Below are positions 47,166 through 57,434 of a DNA stretch of 64,000 nt, piece by piece. The position numbers were made by a program, and so were the translations under genes. Within the stretch, counting starts at the first letter, position 1, and each line of letters opens with the position of its first letter. Origin of the DNA: Thalassobacterium maritimum (lineage in GTDB: Bacteria > Verrucomicrobiota > Verrucomicrobiia > Opitutales > Coraliomargaritaceae); contig NZ_JARXHW010000008.1 in the NCBI RefSeq assembly GCF_031127805.1, forward strand, positions 57,741 through 121,740, read 5' to 3'. Under the pieces are notes generated by a model that was not told where the DNA came from, searched no databases, and saw nothing but the letters and a program-made list of their open reading frames with translations.

Positions 47166-48665
47166 ATGCCTTTGTGTTTGTACTCTACACTGCAAGAATT
47201 GAAAAAGGAGATACAGTGGTTAGTGCTTCTGGGATTAGAGCGAAAGCTTTTTTCTCTGCAACCCTGTTTAACGGTGGCACAGTCGCTGGGCGAAGACGCA
47301 GAGATCGTGCCCTTTGCTGAGGAGCTCTTAAGAGAACGAGCCTGTGTCGATTTTGACGCGCTGCAAGACTTAGTCGAATTTGCCTATGCGCGCTCACTAG
47401 AAGCAGAACCTGCGAGTAATCCGTTTCAGCCTGTAGAGTCTCCCAGCAGCGCGGCCACAGCGTCCATAGCGTCCACTCCTCCCCCTGCCCCACAGCAAGT
47501 TCGCTTCGAATTACCGGAGTCCATGCCTGACTTGAGCGAGCTTAACTCGATTTCAGACGAAACGACTGCCGCCGAATACATGCGGCAAATTCTGGCTGCC
47601 TTACAAGAGTTGGGCAGCAGCGATTTGCACCTCTGCGCAGGCGCGCGTCCCTTCGTCAGACACAACGGCGCGCTGCGCTACTTAGATGAAGCCCCGCTGG
47701 CTACGGACGCGTCGAAGGTGTTAAACTCGGCATTATTAAACTCGGCCCAACGTGAAGAATTCGAATCCACTCACGACCTGGATTTCGCCCTCACCTTAGG
47801 CCTTCGCAGGCGCTATCGCGTGAACCTGATGCAACATAAAGAAGGCATGGCAGGCACTTATCGCTTAGTCCCAAGTAAGATACCGAGATTGAAAGATCTT
47901 GGCTTCGAAGATCTAGACCCCATTCGCCAGTTGCTCACTTACCCGAACGGACTCATTTTAGTCGCGGGCCCCATCTGCTCAGGCAAGAGTGTCACCCTGG
48001 CTGCGATGATCGATGACATTAACTGCACACGTGAAGAGCACTTGATCGCTGTAGAGGAACCGATTGAGATTGTGCAAAGCTCCAAGTCCTGCCAAATTAC
48101 TCAGCGAGAAGTGGGCGTCCATACTCATAGCTTTGCAGGTGCCCTGAAGAGTGCGCTGCGACAAGACCCGGACATCATCGTAATTGGTGAATTACGAGAC
48201 CTGGAAACGATTGAAATGGCGATCACTGCCTCCGAAACCGGGCACTTGGTGATCGGGACACTCCACACCAGTGATGCCGCCAACACTTTGAACCGTGTGT
48301 TAGACGTCTTCCCGGCCTCTCAACAAACACATATTCGAGTGATGCTCTCGCACGCATTGCGTGGCATAATCTGCCAAAGATTAGTCCCCTCTACGGACGG
48401 GCATATGGCTCTCGCATATGAGTTGCTACTCAATAATACCGCAGTTCGCACATTGATTCATGAGAATAAGCCCGAAGGCCTCGTGAATGTGATGGAAACC
48501 GGCTCCGCTGAAGGGATGCGACTCATGGATAAATCGATCTTATCATTATGGGAAAGCGACCGAATTAGCGATGAAGTCGCTCTTAAAAATTTAAAGAGTG
48601 AAATGAAACGTGCGCAACTACGAGAGTTGATCATGCTTCAAAAACCGACTTATCAAACTACATAA
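47166..48665 (+). CDS. PilT/PilU-like ATPase with N-terminal extension and variant Walker A
   Basis: 499 residues. The first 130 form an extra helical domain and a Pro/Ala/Ser-rich linker; the rest is a type IV pilus retraction ATPase (QELGSSDLHLCAG, Asp-box DIIVIGELRD, GTLHTSDAANTLNRVLDVFP). Walker A reads GPICSGKS (268-275) where PilT has GPTGSGKST. GKS is kept, so binding remains likely. The following gene is a canonical PilT, suggesting this one is a PilU-like or regulatory paralogue. Confidence 0.88.
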   Translation: MPLCLYSTLQELKKEIQWLVLLGLERKLFSLQPCLTVAQSLGEDAEIVPFAEELLRERACVDFDALQDLVEFAYARSLEAEPASNPFQPVESPSSAATASIASTPPPAPQQVRFELPESMPDLSELNSISDETTAAEYMRQILAALQELGSSDLHLCAGARPFVRHNGALRYLDEAPLATDASKVLNSALLNSAQREEFESTHDLDFALTLGLRRRYRVNLMQHKEGMAGTYRLVPSKIPRLKDLGFEDLDPIRQLLTYPNGLILVAGPICSGKSVTLAAMIDDINCTREEHLIAVEEPIEIVQSSKSCQITQREVGVHTHSFAGALKSALRQDPDIIVIGELRDLETIEMAITASETGHLVIGTLHTSDAANTLNRVLDVFPASQQTHIRVMLSHALRGIICQRLVPSTDGHMALAYELLLNNTAVRTLIHENKPEGLVNVMETGSAEGMRLMDKSILSLWESDRISDEVALKNLKSEMKRAQLRELIMLQKPTYQTT

Positions 48666-48672
48666 GGTCGCC

Positions 48673-49773
48673 ATGCCAATCATCGATAAATACCTCAATC
48701 AATTACTGGAAACAGAGGGGTCCGACTTGCACCTGTCGGTCGGCACACCAGTACGTGCGCGCATCGCGGGCTCGATCAAAGATTTAAGTGAAACACCACT
48801 CACAGAGGAAGTTCTCAACTCAATGCTAAAAGAATTGTGCGACGAGGCGAAGTGGGCAGAATATGAAAGTTCTAAAGAGCTCGACTTCGCTTATGGCATC
48901 GAAACCGGCGACCGCTTTCGCGCCAATTATTTTTATAATCACTGGGGCACTGCAGCCGTGCTGCGCCTGATCCCCGCCGACATTAAATCTTTTCAGTCAC
49001 TTCATCTACCTGAGGTGCTACAAACACTCTGCTTTGCACGCGCGGGGCTGGTTTTTGTGACCGGGCCCACGGGTAGTGGCAAGTCCACTACATTAGCGGC
49101 CATGATCGATCTGATCAATGAGCAATCCTGCAAGCATATCATCACGATCGAAGACCCGGTAGAGTTCGTGCACCGCAACAAGCAAAGCGTGATCGCGCAT
49201 CGCGAAGTAGGCGAACACAGTCAGTCCTTCGCCGCCGCACTACGCGGAGCCATGCGCGCGGACCCTGACATCTTGCTGGTCGGCGAAATGCGTGACGTCC
49301 AAACCATTCGCTTGGCATTGAATTGTGCCTCGATGGGCATGTTGGTATTTGGGACATTGCACACCAATAATGCGCCCATGACGATTGATCGCGTAATCGA
49401 CGCTTTTCCCGCTGACGAGCAGAACCAAGTGCGAACCATGCTAGGCTCCAGTTTGAACGGGGTCGTTTCGCAGCTACTATGCAAAAAAATAGGTGGTGGC
49501 CGCGTAGCAGCTCACGAAATATTACTAAAACATGATGCCTTGGCGACCTGTATTCGCAGTGGCAAAATTAGCCGCATACGTCAGATCATCGAAAGCAGCA
49601 TGCAAGAAGGAATGATCACCATGGATGCATCCCTTGAGAGGCTCCTGCAGTCCAAGCAAATAAGCGCGGAAGAAGCTTATATGAAGGCAAGTAACAAGGC
49701 CACTTTCGAGAAATACATACTAGCACGTGAGGCGCAGCAGCCTGGGAATTTCCCGCAGGGCTATGAGGTCTAA
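48673..49773 (+). CDS. pilT: type IV pilus twitching motility ATPase PilT
   Basis: 366 residues. EGSDLHLSVG N-terminus, Walker A GPTGSGKST, TIEDPVEFVH (Asp box), HREVG, Walker B region DILLVGEMRD, and TLHTNNAP (His box): all PilT hallmarks. Powers pilus retraction and twitching. Starts 7 nt after its paralogue with an AAGG Shine-Dalgarno. Confidence 0.94.
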   Translation: MPIIDKYLNQLLETEGSDLHLSVGTPVRARIAGSIKDLSETPLTEEVLNSMLKELCDEAKWAEYESSKELDFAYGIETGDRFRANYFYNHWGTAAVLRLIPADIKSFQSLHLPEVLQTLCFARAGLVFVTGPTGSGKSTTLAAMIDLINEQSCKHIITIEDPVEFVHRNKQSVIAHREVGEHSQSFAAALRGAMRADPDILLVGEMRDVQTIRLALNCASMGMLVFGTLHTNNAPMTIDRVIDAFPADEQNQVRTMLGSSLNGVVSQLLCKKIGGGRVAAHEILLKHDALATCIRSGKISRIRQIIESSMQEGMITMDASLERLLQSKQISAEEAYMKASNKATFEKYILAREAQQPGNFPQGYEV

Positions 49774-49793
49774 TGGCACGTCAATCCCCCACT

Positions 49794-49824
49794 TTACCGA
49801 GCGCTAGGTAGCTAGCGTAGGTAA
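49794..49824. terminator. bidirectional terminator-like hairpin between pilT and the receiver gene
   Basis: Nested inverted repeats TTACC...GGTAA around CGCTA-GGTAGC-TAGCG occupy the 38-nt gap between convergent genes and overlap the stop of the - strand receiver gene. The T runs on either side are short, so termination strength is uncertain. Confidence 0.4.
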
Positions 49825-50708
49825 GTCTTTACGAGTTGCTCGACTCGTCCCAAGCGTAAGGGCTTCGAGACAAATTCCGTCATACCCACGCGCAAACAGC
49901 GACTCTTAATATCTTTGGCCACATTTGCAGTGACCGCGACTATTGGTGTGTTCTTATTCAAAGAACTACTTGTCACAATCTCTCGTGTCGTATCGAAGCC
50001 ATCCATATTGGGCATACTTAGATCCATTAGAATCAAATCGAATTTCTGCTTTTGGCAGGCAGCAATTCCATTTAAACCATCGTCTGCGGTATGAACGACG
50101 ACACCGAAGCGTTGCATCATTTTGAGTATGGTCAACTGATTGATTTTGTTGTCCTCTACGATCAACACATGCGGCGCATCTCCTTCAGGGGCCACTGCAT
50201 CAAGATCATGATGCGCATCACTGGCACGCTCCGATTCTAAATGATCCATTTCTTGCATCCCCACCGTGACCCCTAATTGTTGTAGCGCAGGCGTCAGCAT
50301 GTAAGCCGCATTTTTGACAAACTGTTGCTCATCGTGACTCAGCCGATCCACTGGGTCACGCGACTCCAAGCAAAGCACACCTATCAGACGATAATGTGAA
50401 AATATATTCTCGCGCTGTAAGCTAAACATCCCGCGATTCTGCCCAAAATACTCTTCCAAGCTAGATACATAATCCATTCGAATCGTGTCTTCGGGCATCG
50501 GGTCCAATTGCTCAATCTGCCATTGAGCAATCGTGCGAATACTTAACTTAGATTCCTGCCATAAGCTCAAATAGGCTCGATCTGCATTCACGCAAAGCGC
50601 AACGTGTTTCAGAGCCCGCTGCAATTGTCGCTCGCGATCATATTCAGAGTCTGAAAGCAAACGACTAAGTTGAAACGTCGCTTTGATAGGGTCAAGTGGC
50701 TGAAACAC
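49812..50708 (-). CDS. GAF-like / receiver domain response regulator
   Basis: 298 residues. The N-terminal 150 have a GAF-like pattern (ALCVNADRAYLSLW; LIGVLCLESRDP). The C-terminal 120 are a hybrid-kinase-type receiver (HVLIVEDNKINQLTILKMM, phospho-acceptor in LILMDLSMPNMDGF, SKPL). No DNA-binding domain. It resembles the tail of a hybrid kinase lacking its catalytic part. Kinase partner unknown. Confidence 0.82.
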   Translation of the reverse strand: MFQPLDPIKATFQLSRLLSDSEYDRERQLQRALKHVALCVNADRAYLSLWQESKLSIRTIAQWQIEQLDPMPEDTIRMDYVSSLEEYFGQNRGMFSLQRENIFSHYRLIGVLCLESRDPVDRLSHDEQQFVKNAAYMLTPALQQLGVTVGMQEMDHLESERASDAHHDLDAVAPEGDAPHVLIVEDNKINQLTILKMMQRFGVVVHTADDGLNGIAACQKQKFDLILMDLSMPNMDGFDTTREIVTSSSLNKNTPIVAVTANVAKDIKSRCLRVGMTEFVSKPLRLGRVEQLVKTYLR

Positions 50709-50731
50709 GTATAATTTTCTCAGTTAAAGGA

Positions 50732-52939
<2,208 letters not shown>

Positions 52940-53140
52940 GCCCCACAGTCAATGTAATCTACTGCAACATGCAAGTCTCTTAGATGGCTTCGCGGAAGCA
53001 AAATTTGTTCACTATTTCTGAGCAACTGAACTTTCTGCTTTCAGTCCACATATTATCTCAATAACAAAGAAGCACTGACTTACGCCCACGAAAACCGCAA
53101 AAGAACCCCGAATACTCGTAGCTCCGCATATTTATAATCA
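52940..53140. other. intergenic region between glgB and hsdM
   Basis: 201 bp, AT-rich, divergent. It contains a small hairpin GCTTC-GCG-GAAGC (52987-52999) and TATTAT (about 53050) as a weak possible -10 for hsdM. No ribosome site precedes the hsdM ATG. It marks the left edge of the defence island; no direct repeat or tRNA end was seen here. Confidence 0.35.
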
Positions 53141-55651
53141 ATGGCCATTAAGAAATCTGAACTCTACTCCTCGCTGTGGGCGAGCTGCGATGAACTCCGG
53201 GGCGGCATGGATGCCTCTCAGTATAAGGACTACGTACTCGTCTTCCTCTTCCTGAAATACATCTCCGATAAATACGCGGGCCAGCCTTTCGCGCCGATCA
53301 CCATCCCCGCAGGTGCGAGCTTTGCCGACATGGCCGCGCTCAAGGGCAGCAAGGACATCGGCGACCAGATCAACAAGGCCATCATCGCGCCTCTAGTCGA
53401 AGCCAATCAACAGCTCTCCCTCTCCGACTTCCCTGACTTCAACGACCCCAATAAGCTGGGCTCAAACAAGGAAATGGTCGACCGCCTGACCAACCTGATC
53501 GGCATCTTCGAAGAGCCCGCGCTGGACTTCTCTAAGAACCGCGCCGAGGGCGACGACATCCTGGGCGACGCCTACGAATATCTGATGCGCCACTTCGCCA
53601 CCGAGAGCGGCAAGAGCAAGGGCCAGTTCTACACTCCTTCCGAGGTCTCCCGCATCATGGCCAAGGTGCTCGACATCGGCTCTGCGCAGACCAGCGCTTC
53701 CACCACCGTTTACGATCCCACCTGCGGCTCTGGCTCGCTGTTGCTGAAGGTCGCCGACGAAGCCAGCTCTGAGCTCACGCTCTACGGACAGGAAAAGGAC
53801 GCCACTACCTCCGGCCTCGCCCGGATGAATATGATCCTGCACAACAACCCCACCGCAGAGATCGCCCAAGGCAACACCCTCGCCGACCCGAAATTCCTCG
53901 AAGGTGCCAGCCTTAAACAATTCGACTACGTCGTCGCCAATCCCCCTTTCAGTGACAAGCGCTGGAGCACAGGCGTCCACACCACCGACGACCCACACGA
54001 GCGCTTCAAGCACTTCGGCACCCCACCCGACAAGCAAGGCGACTACGCCTACCTGCTCCACATCCTCCGCTCCCTCAAGAGCACTGGCAAGGGAGCCTGT
54101 ATTCTCCCGCATGGCGTCCTCTTTCGTGGCAACGCCGAGGCCGAGATCCGCAAGAAGCTCATCCGCAAGGGCTACCTCAAGGCCATCATCGGCCTACCTG
54201 CCAATCTCTTCTACGGCACCGGCATTCCCGCCTGCATCCTCGTGCTCGACAAGTCCGAGGCCCACGCCCGCAAAGGTATCTTCATGGTCGACGCCTCCAA
54301 CGGCTTCATCAAAGACGGCAACAAGAACCGCCTCCGCTCCCGCGACATCCATCAGATCGTCGATGCCTACAGTAAAGGCGTGGAAGTCAAAGGCTACGCC
54401 CGCTCCGTCGGCTTCGAAGAGATCGAGAAAAACGATTTCAACCTCAACCTACCGCGCTACATCGACAACCGCGCCGCCGAAGACCTGCAAGACATCGAAG
54501 CCCACCTGCAAGGCGGCATCCCCGCACGCGACGTCGACGCTTTGGAGAAATACTGGGCGGTTTGTCCGAATTTACGCGCCAGTTTATTCCAGCCGCTTCG
54601 TGACGGCTACGTCGCGCTGAATAACGAAGCACGAATGGCGGATGGCAAATCATCCGCGTCGTCGTCCTCCGCCATCAGTCATTCGCAATTACAAGCGCAC
54701 CCAGATCTCGTGTCCTTTAGGGAGCGCCTCGAAAATCACTTTCAAGCCTGGGCTGACAAACAACGCACCGAACTTCGTGCGCTTGCCCAAGGCTTCAATC
54801 CCAAGACCTTCATCCACGACTTCTCGGAAGACCTACTCGCCCACTACCAAGGCCAGCCACTCATCGACCCCTACGCCGTCTATCAACACCTAATGGACTA
54901 CTGGAGCGAAGTCCTGCAAGACGACACCTACCTGATCGCGATTGATGGTTGGCAGGCGAAGACCTACCGGATCACCGAGACCAACAAAAAGACCGGCAAA
55001 ACAAAGGACAAAGGCTGGGCCTGCGACCTCGTGCCCAAGGAGCTGATCGTCGCCCGCTACTTTGCCGCCGAGCAAGCCCGAATCGAGAGCCAACAAGCCG
55101 AGCTCGAAGCCCTCGAAGCCCAACGCGCCGAACTCGAAGAAGAGCACAGCGCCGAAGACGGAGCCTTCGCCGAACTAGACAAGATCAACAAGGCCGAAGT
55201 CAGCAAACGCCTAAAAGAGCTCAAAGCCAAAGGCCCCGGGATCGCGAATCTCCGCATTCGCACCACGTCAGAAAAGGCCGATCAGGAGATCAGCGCTCCC
55301 AGCCTCACCGAGTCCGAAGTGCTCCAGCGCTGGCTCGACCTCAACAAAGGCGAAGCCGCCCTCAAGAAAGCGATCAAAGACGCCGAACTCGCCCTCGACG
55401 TCCTCGCCTACGAAAAATACCCAAAGCTTACGGAAGCCGAGATCCAGACGCTCGCCGTCGACGACAAATGGCTCGCGACTTTGCAACAACGCACCCACAG
55501 CGAACTCGACCGCATCACGCAGGCGCTCACTCAACGAGTAAAACAACTCGCCGAACGCTACGAGGCACCGCTGAGCGCGTTGACCGAACGAACCGCCGAT
55601 TTGGAAGCGAAAGTCAGCGCTCACCTCAAACAGATGGGATTCAACGCATGA
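53141..55651 (+). CDS. hsdM: type I restriction-modification methyltransferase subunit HsdM
   Basis: 836 residues. ELRGGMDASQYKDYVLVFLF N-terminal helical domain, QFYTPSEVSRIMAKV, SAM motif YDPTCGSGSLLLKV, and catalytic NPPF (VVANPPFSDKRW) of N6-adenine methylases. The last 240 residues are a long charged coiled coil, longer than typical HsdM. It ends with QMGFNA and its TGA overlaps the next ATG. GC-rich compared with the genes to the right. Works with HsdS; no hsdR is in the window. Confidence 0.96.
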   Translation: MAIKKSELYSSLWASCDELRGGMDASQYKDYVLVFLFLKYISDKYAGQPFAPITIPAGASFADMAALKGSKDIGDQINKAIIAPLVEANQQLSLSDFPDFNDPNKLGSNKEMVDRLTNLIGIFEEPALDFSKNRAEGDDILGDAYEYLMRHFATESGKSKGQFYTPSEVSRIMAKVLDIGSAQTSASTTVYDPTCGSGSLLLKVADEASSELTLYGQEKDATTSGLARMNMILHNNPTAEIAQGNTLADPKFLEGASLKQFDYVVANPPFSDKRWSTGVHTTDDPHERFKHFGTPPDKQGDYAYLLHILRSLKSTGKGACILPHGVLFRGNAEAEIRKKLIRKGYLKAIIGLPANLFYGTGIPACILVLDKSEAHARKGIFMVDASNGFIKDGNKNRLRSRDIHQIVDAYSKGVEVKGYARSVGFEEIEKNDFNLNLPRYIDNRAAEDLQDIEAHLQGGIPARDVDALEKYWAVCPNLRASLFQPLRDGYVALNNEARMADGKSSASSSSAISHSQLQAHPDLVSFRERLENHFQAWADKQRTELRALAQGFNPKTFIHDFSEDLLAHYQGQPLIDPYAVYQHLMDYWSEVLQDDTYLIAIDGWQAKTYRITETNKKTGKTKDKGWACDLVPKELIVARYFAAEQARIESQQAELEALEAQRAELEEEHSAEDGAFAELDKINKAEVSKRLKELKAKGPGIANLRIRTTSEKADQEISAPSLTESEVLQRWLDLNKGEAALKKAIKDAELALDVLAYEKYPKLTEAEIQTLAVDDKWLATLQQRTHSELDRITQALTQRVKQLAERYEAPLSALTERTADLEAKVSAHLKQMGFNA
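55629..55642 (+). repeat. 14-bp direct repeat, left copy (end of hsdM)
   Basis: AACAGATGGGATTC, encoding the QMGF end of HsdM. An identical copy lies at 57419-57432, just before hsdS. The two bracket the DUF1016 gene and the repeat block. Confidence 0.8.
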
Positions 55652-56808
55652 AGGATATGGAACATCTAGTCAGCCTATTCCAAAGCACTCAGCAAGTGCT
55701 TCAAAAGCAAGCAGTCCGCGCCGTCGACTCCTCCCTCGTCGTTCGCAACTGGCTCTTTGGTTGGTATCTCGTCGAATTTGAAAATGCAGATGCCGAACGC
55801 TCAGAGCTTTACGGAAAACATCTAATTGACGACCTATCTAAACGTCTCAATCAAACTGGTCTAAAAGGGATATCTCCCACCAACCTCCGTAGATTTCGAG
55901 AATTTTTCTTAAGCTATCAAAAGATTCAACAGACACTGTCTGTTGAATCTTTAAAACCAGTAGACATAGCAGCATCTGAACCATCAAACGCACTCCCTTC
56001 AGAGATAAGCCAGACGCTGTCTGACCAATCTTTACGCAAACTACCACAGAACGCACTGCGACAGATTGCCGCTCGTTTCCCGCTCTCCTGGTCACACTAC
56101 GTCGCCCTGCTCTCCGTCTCCAATCCCGATGAGCGTAGCTTCTACGAAATCGAGTCCACCGCCAACGACTGGAGCCTGCGCGAACTCAAGCGTCAGATCA
56201 ACAGCAGCCTCTTTGAGCGCCTGGCCCTTAGTCGCGACAAGGATCAACTCAAAGCACTCGCCCAACAAGGGCAGATCGTCGAGCAAGCTGCCGACCTCGT
56301 CAAAAATCCCTACGTGCTAGAGTTCCTCGGGCTCGACGAACGCACCGCCTATTCAGAGAACGAGCTCGAAACCGCCATCATCGACAAACTAGAGCACTTT
56401 CTCTTAGAACTCGGCAAAGGCTTCCTATTCGAAGCCCGTCAGAAACGCTTCACCTTCGACGAAGACCACTACTTCATCGACCTCGTCTTCTACAACCGCC
56501 TGCTGCGGTGCTACGCATTGATCGACCTCAAGATCGGCGAGATCACCCATCAAGACCTCGGGCAGATGCAGATGTATGTGAACTACTACGACCGCCACGT
56601 AAAGACCGACGCCGAAGCCCCCACCATCGGCATCGTCCTGTGCAAACGTAAAAAAGACGCACTCGTCGAAATCACCCTCCCAAAAGATAGCAACATCCAC
56701 GCCTCCGAATACAAACTGTATTTGCCCAGCAAGGACGAACTGATCGCTCAAATCGATAGCGTGTCGGCGCAAATTGAGGATGGAGGATCGATAATTGATA
56801 ATGGATAA
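55648..56808 (+). CDS. DUF1016 / YhcG-type PD-(D/E)XK nuclease-domain protein
   Basis: 386 residues. N-terminal DUF1016_N with VRNWLFGWYLVEFE and SPTNLRRFREFFLSYQKI, then PLSWSHYVALLSV, and a C-terminal PD-(D/E)XK nuclease-like domain (GKGFLFEARQKRF, FIDLVFYNRLLRCYALIDLKIG, MYVNYYD). Frequently found beside type I R-M genes; role unproven. The start overlaps the hsdM stop (ATGA). Two 11-residue segments containing QTLS, 27 residues apart, are encoded by palindromic elements. The last residues (GGSIIDNG) are encoded by an AT-rich repeat that continues past the stop. Confidence 0.9.
   Translation: MKDMEHLVSLFQSTQQVLQKQAVRAVDSSLVVRNWLFGWYLVEFENADAERSELYGKHLIDDLSKRLNQTGLKGISPTNLRRFREFFLSYQKIQQTLSVESLKPVDIAASEPSNALPSEISQTLSDQSLRKLPQNALRQIAARFPLSWSHYVALLSVSNPDERSFYEIESTANDWSLRELKRQINSSLFERLALSRDKDQLKALAQQGQIVEQAADLVKNPYVLEFLGLDERTAYSENELETAIIDKLEHFLLELGKGFLFEARQKRFTFDEDHYFIDLVFYNRLLRCYALIDLKIGEITHQDLGQMQMYVNYYDRHVKTDAEAPTIGIVLCKRKKDALVEITLPKDSNIHASEYKLYLPSKDELIAQIDSVSAQIEDGGSIIDNG
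55920..55952. repeat. 33-bp perfect palindromic element inside the DUF1016 gene
   Basis: Arms AAAGATTCAACAGACA and TGTCTGTTGAATCTTT (16 bp each) around a single C. It encodes part of QQTLSVESL in frame. First of a family of CAGAC/GTCTG palindromes in this region. Confidence 0.85.
56001..56033. repeat. decayed second copy of the 33-bp palindromic element
   Basis: Same length and centre base as the element at 55920, 81 bp (27 codons) downstream and in the same reading frame. Inner arms CAGAC/GTCTG and outer AGAGAT/ATCTTT are kept; the rest has diverged. It encodes SQTLSDQSL. Confidence 0.7.
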
Positions 56809-56842
56809 GGGAAAATTGATAATGAGTGCCTACACGCCAGAC

Positions 56843-56867
56843 ATTCGTCCGACAGCGTCGGACGAAT
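56843..56867. repeat. 25-bp palindromic element
   Basis: Arms ATTCGTCCGAC and GTCGGACGAAT around AGC: 11-3-11 layout, perfect. A weaker relative (CGAGAC-ACC-GTCGCG) follows at 56887-56901. Confidence 0.8.
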
Positions 56868-56959
56868 CTACCCGTCGCACAAAATCCGAGACACCGTCGC
56901 GAAATTTCGGCCAAGCCACAATTAAAAGTCAAGCGGGCTTAAACAGCGATCAGTTCAAA

Positions 56960-57039
56960 AGGTTTGGAGTCCCGCCTTTAGGCGGCAGCGGCGTAAAGGT
57001 CAGCGACACGCAACCGCCTAAAGGCGGAACTCCGAACCT
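56960..57039. repeat. REP-like inverted repeat pair
   Basis: Left arm 56960-56985 and right arm 57014-57039 pair over 26 bp with two mismatches. Each arm itself contains the palindrome CCGCC-TTTA-GGCGG or its complement (CCGCCTAAAGGCGG). The 28-nt spacer is unrelated. This organisation resembles REP/BIME elements mobilised by RAYT transposases; none is in the window. Confidence 0.75.
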
Positions 57040-57070
57040 AATAACATGCCAGATATTAAACCAGAAACCA

Positions 57071-57095
57071 AAAGGCCAGACAGCGTCTGACCTTT
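57071..57095. repeat. 25-bp palindromic element
   Basis: Arms AAAGGCCAGAC and GTCTGACCTTT around AGC, one mismatch. Same 11-3-11 layout as the element at 56843. Confidence 0.75.
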
Positions 57096-57278
57096 CCAAA
57101 CGAGAGCCACTGAGTTTTAGCCACAAAAAAGCACAAAAATCGACAATCGTAGCGCGGCGCTTTCATGCCCGCCGTAGCTTGCAAAGCGTAGGAGGGAGCC
57201 AGCGTCCCCGTCTCATTGAGTCCCTAACACGCTTCGTTTCAAAAGATGGCAGCAAGCAACCCAGCTTCACAAAGAAAC

Positions 57279-57295
57279 CGCAGACACCGTCTGCG
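57279..57295. repeat. 17-bp palindromic element
   Basis: Perfect arms CGCAGAC and GTCTGCG around ACC; shorter member of the CAGAC/GTCTG family. Confidence 0.7.
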
Positions 57296-57418
57296 AAATT
57301 GAACAGTCAAAGAACGCATCCCCAAATCATTGCTCCGCCGCATCATCCAATCATTCTCAATTATCCATTTTCAATTTATCACCCTCCACTTCCAATTATC
57401 AATTTACCGCGTCAGCGG

Positions 57419-57432
57419 AACAGATGGGATTC
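57419..57432 (+). repeat. 14-bp direct repeat, right copy (before hsdS)
   Basis: AACAGATGGGATTC, identical to the hsdM end at 55629-55642. Read in the hsdM frame it continues as QMGFVCN then TAA, with the hsdS ATG inside, i.e. what looks like the original hsdM-hsdS junction. Confidence 0.8.
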
Positions 57433-57434
57433 GT

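Larger units (their letters stand above)
56789..57434. repeat. repeat-rich non-coding block between DUF1016 and hsdS
   Basis: About 626 bp from 56809 lack a credible gene; the open frame through it has Pro/Ser/Lys-rich low-complexity translation. It is made of AT-rich sequence AATTGATAATGGATAA (56794-56825) and a similar inverted stretch (57355-57403) at its ends, four CAGAC/GTCTG-type palindromes, a paired inverted repeat at 56960-57039, and GCGCGGCGCTTTCATGC-like sequence near 57150. It looks like a landing site for miniature repeats, and carries the right copy of the 14-bp direct repeat. Confidence 0.75.

Noticed and set aside
53462..54112. 216-codon open frame opposite hsdM
   Set aside because: Antisense shadow of a GC-rich gene. 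Its Val/Gly/Ala-rich translation matches no family and hsdM is intact on the other strand.
54949..55647. Upstream extension of the DUF1016 frame inside hsdM
   Set aside because: The extension is Arg-rich shadow sequence of the hsdM coding strand. The DUF1016 domain begins at the ATGA overlap at 55648.
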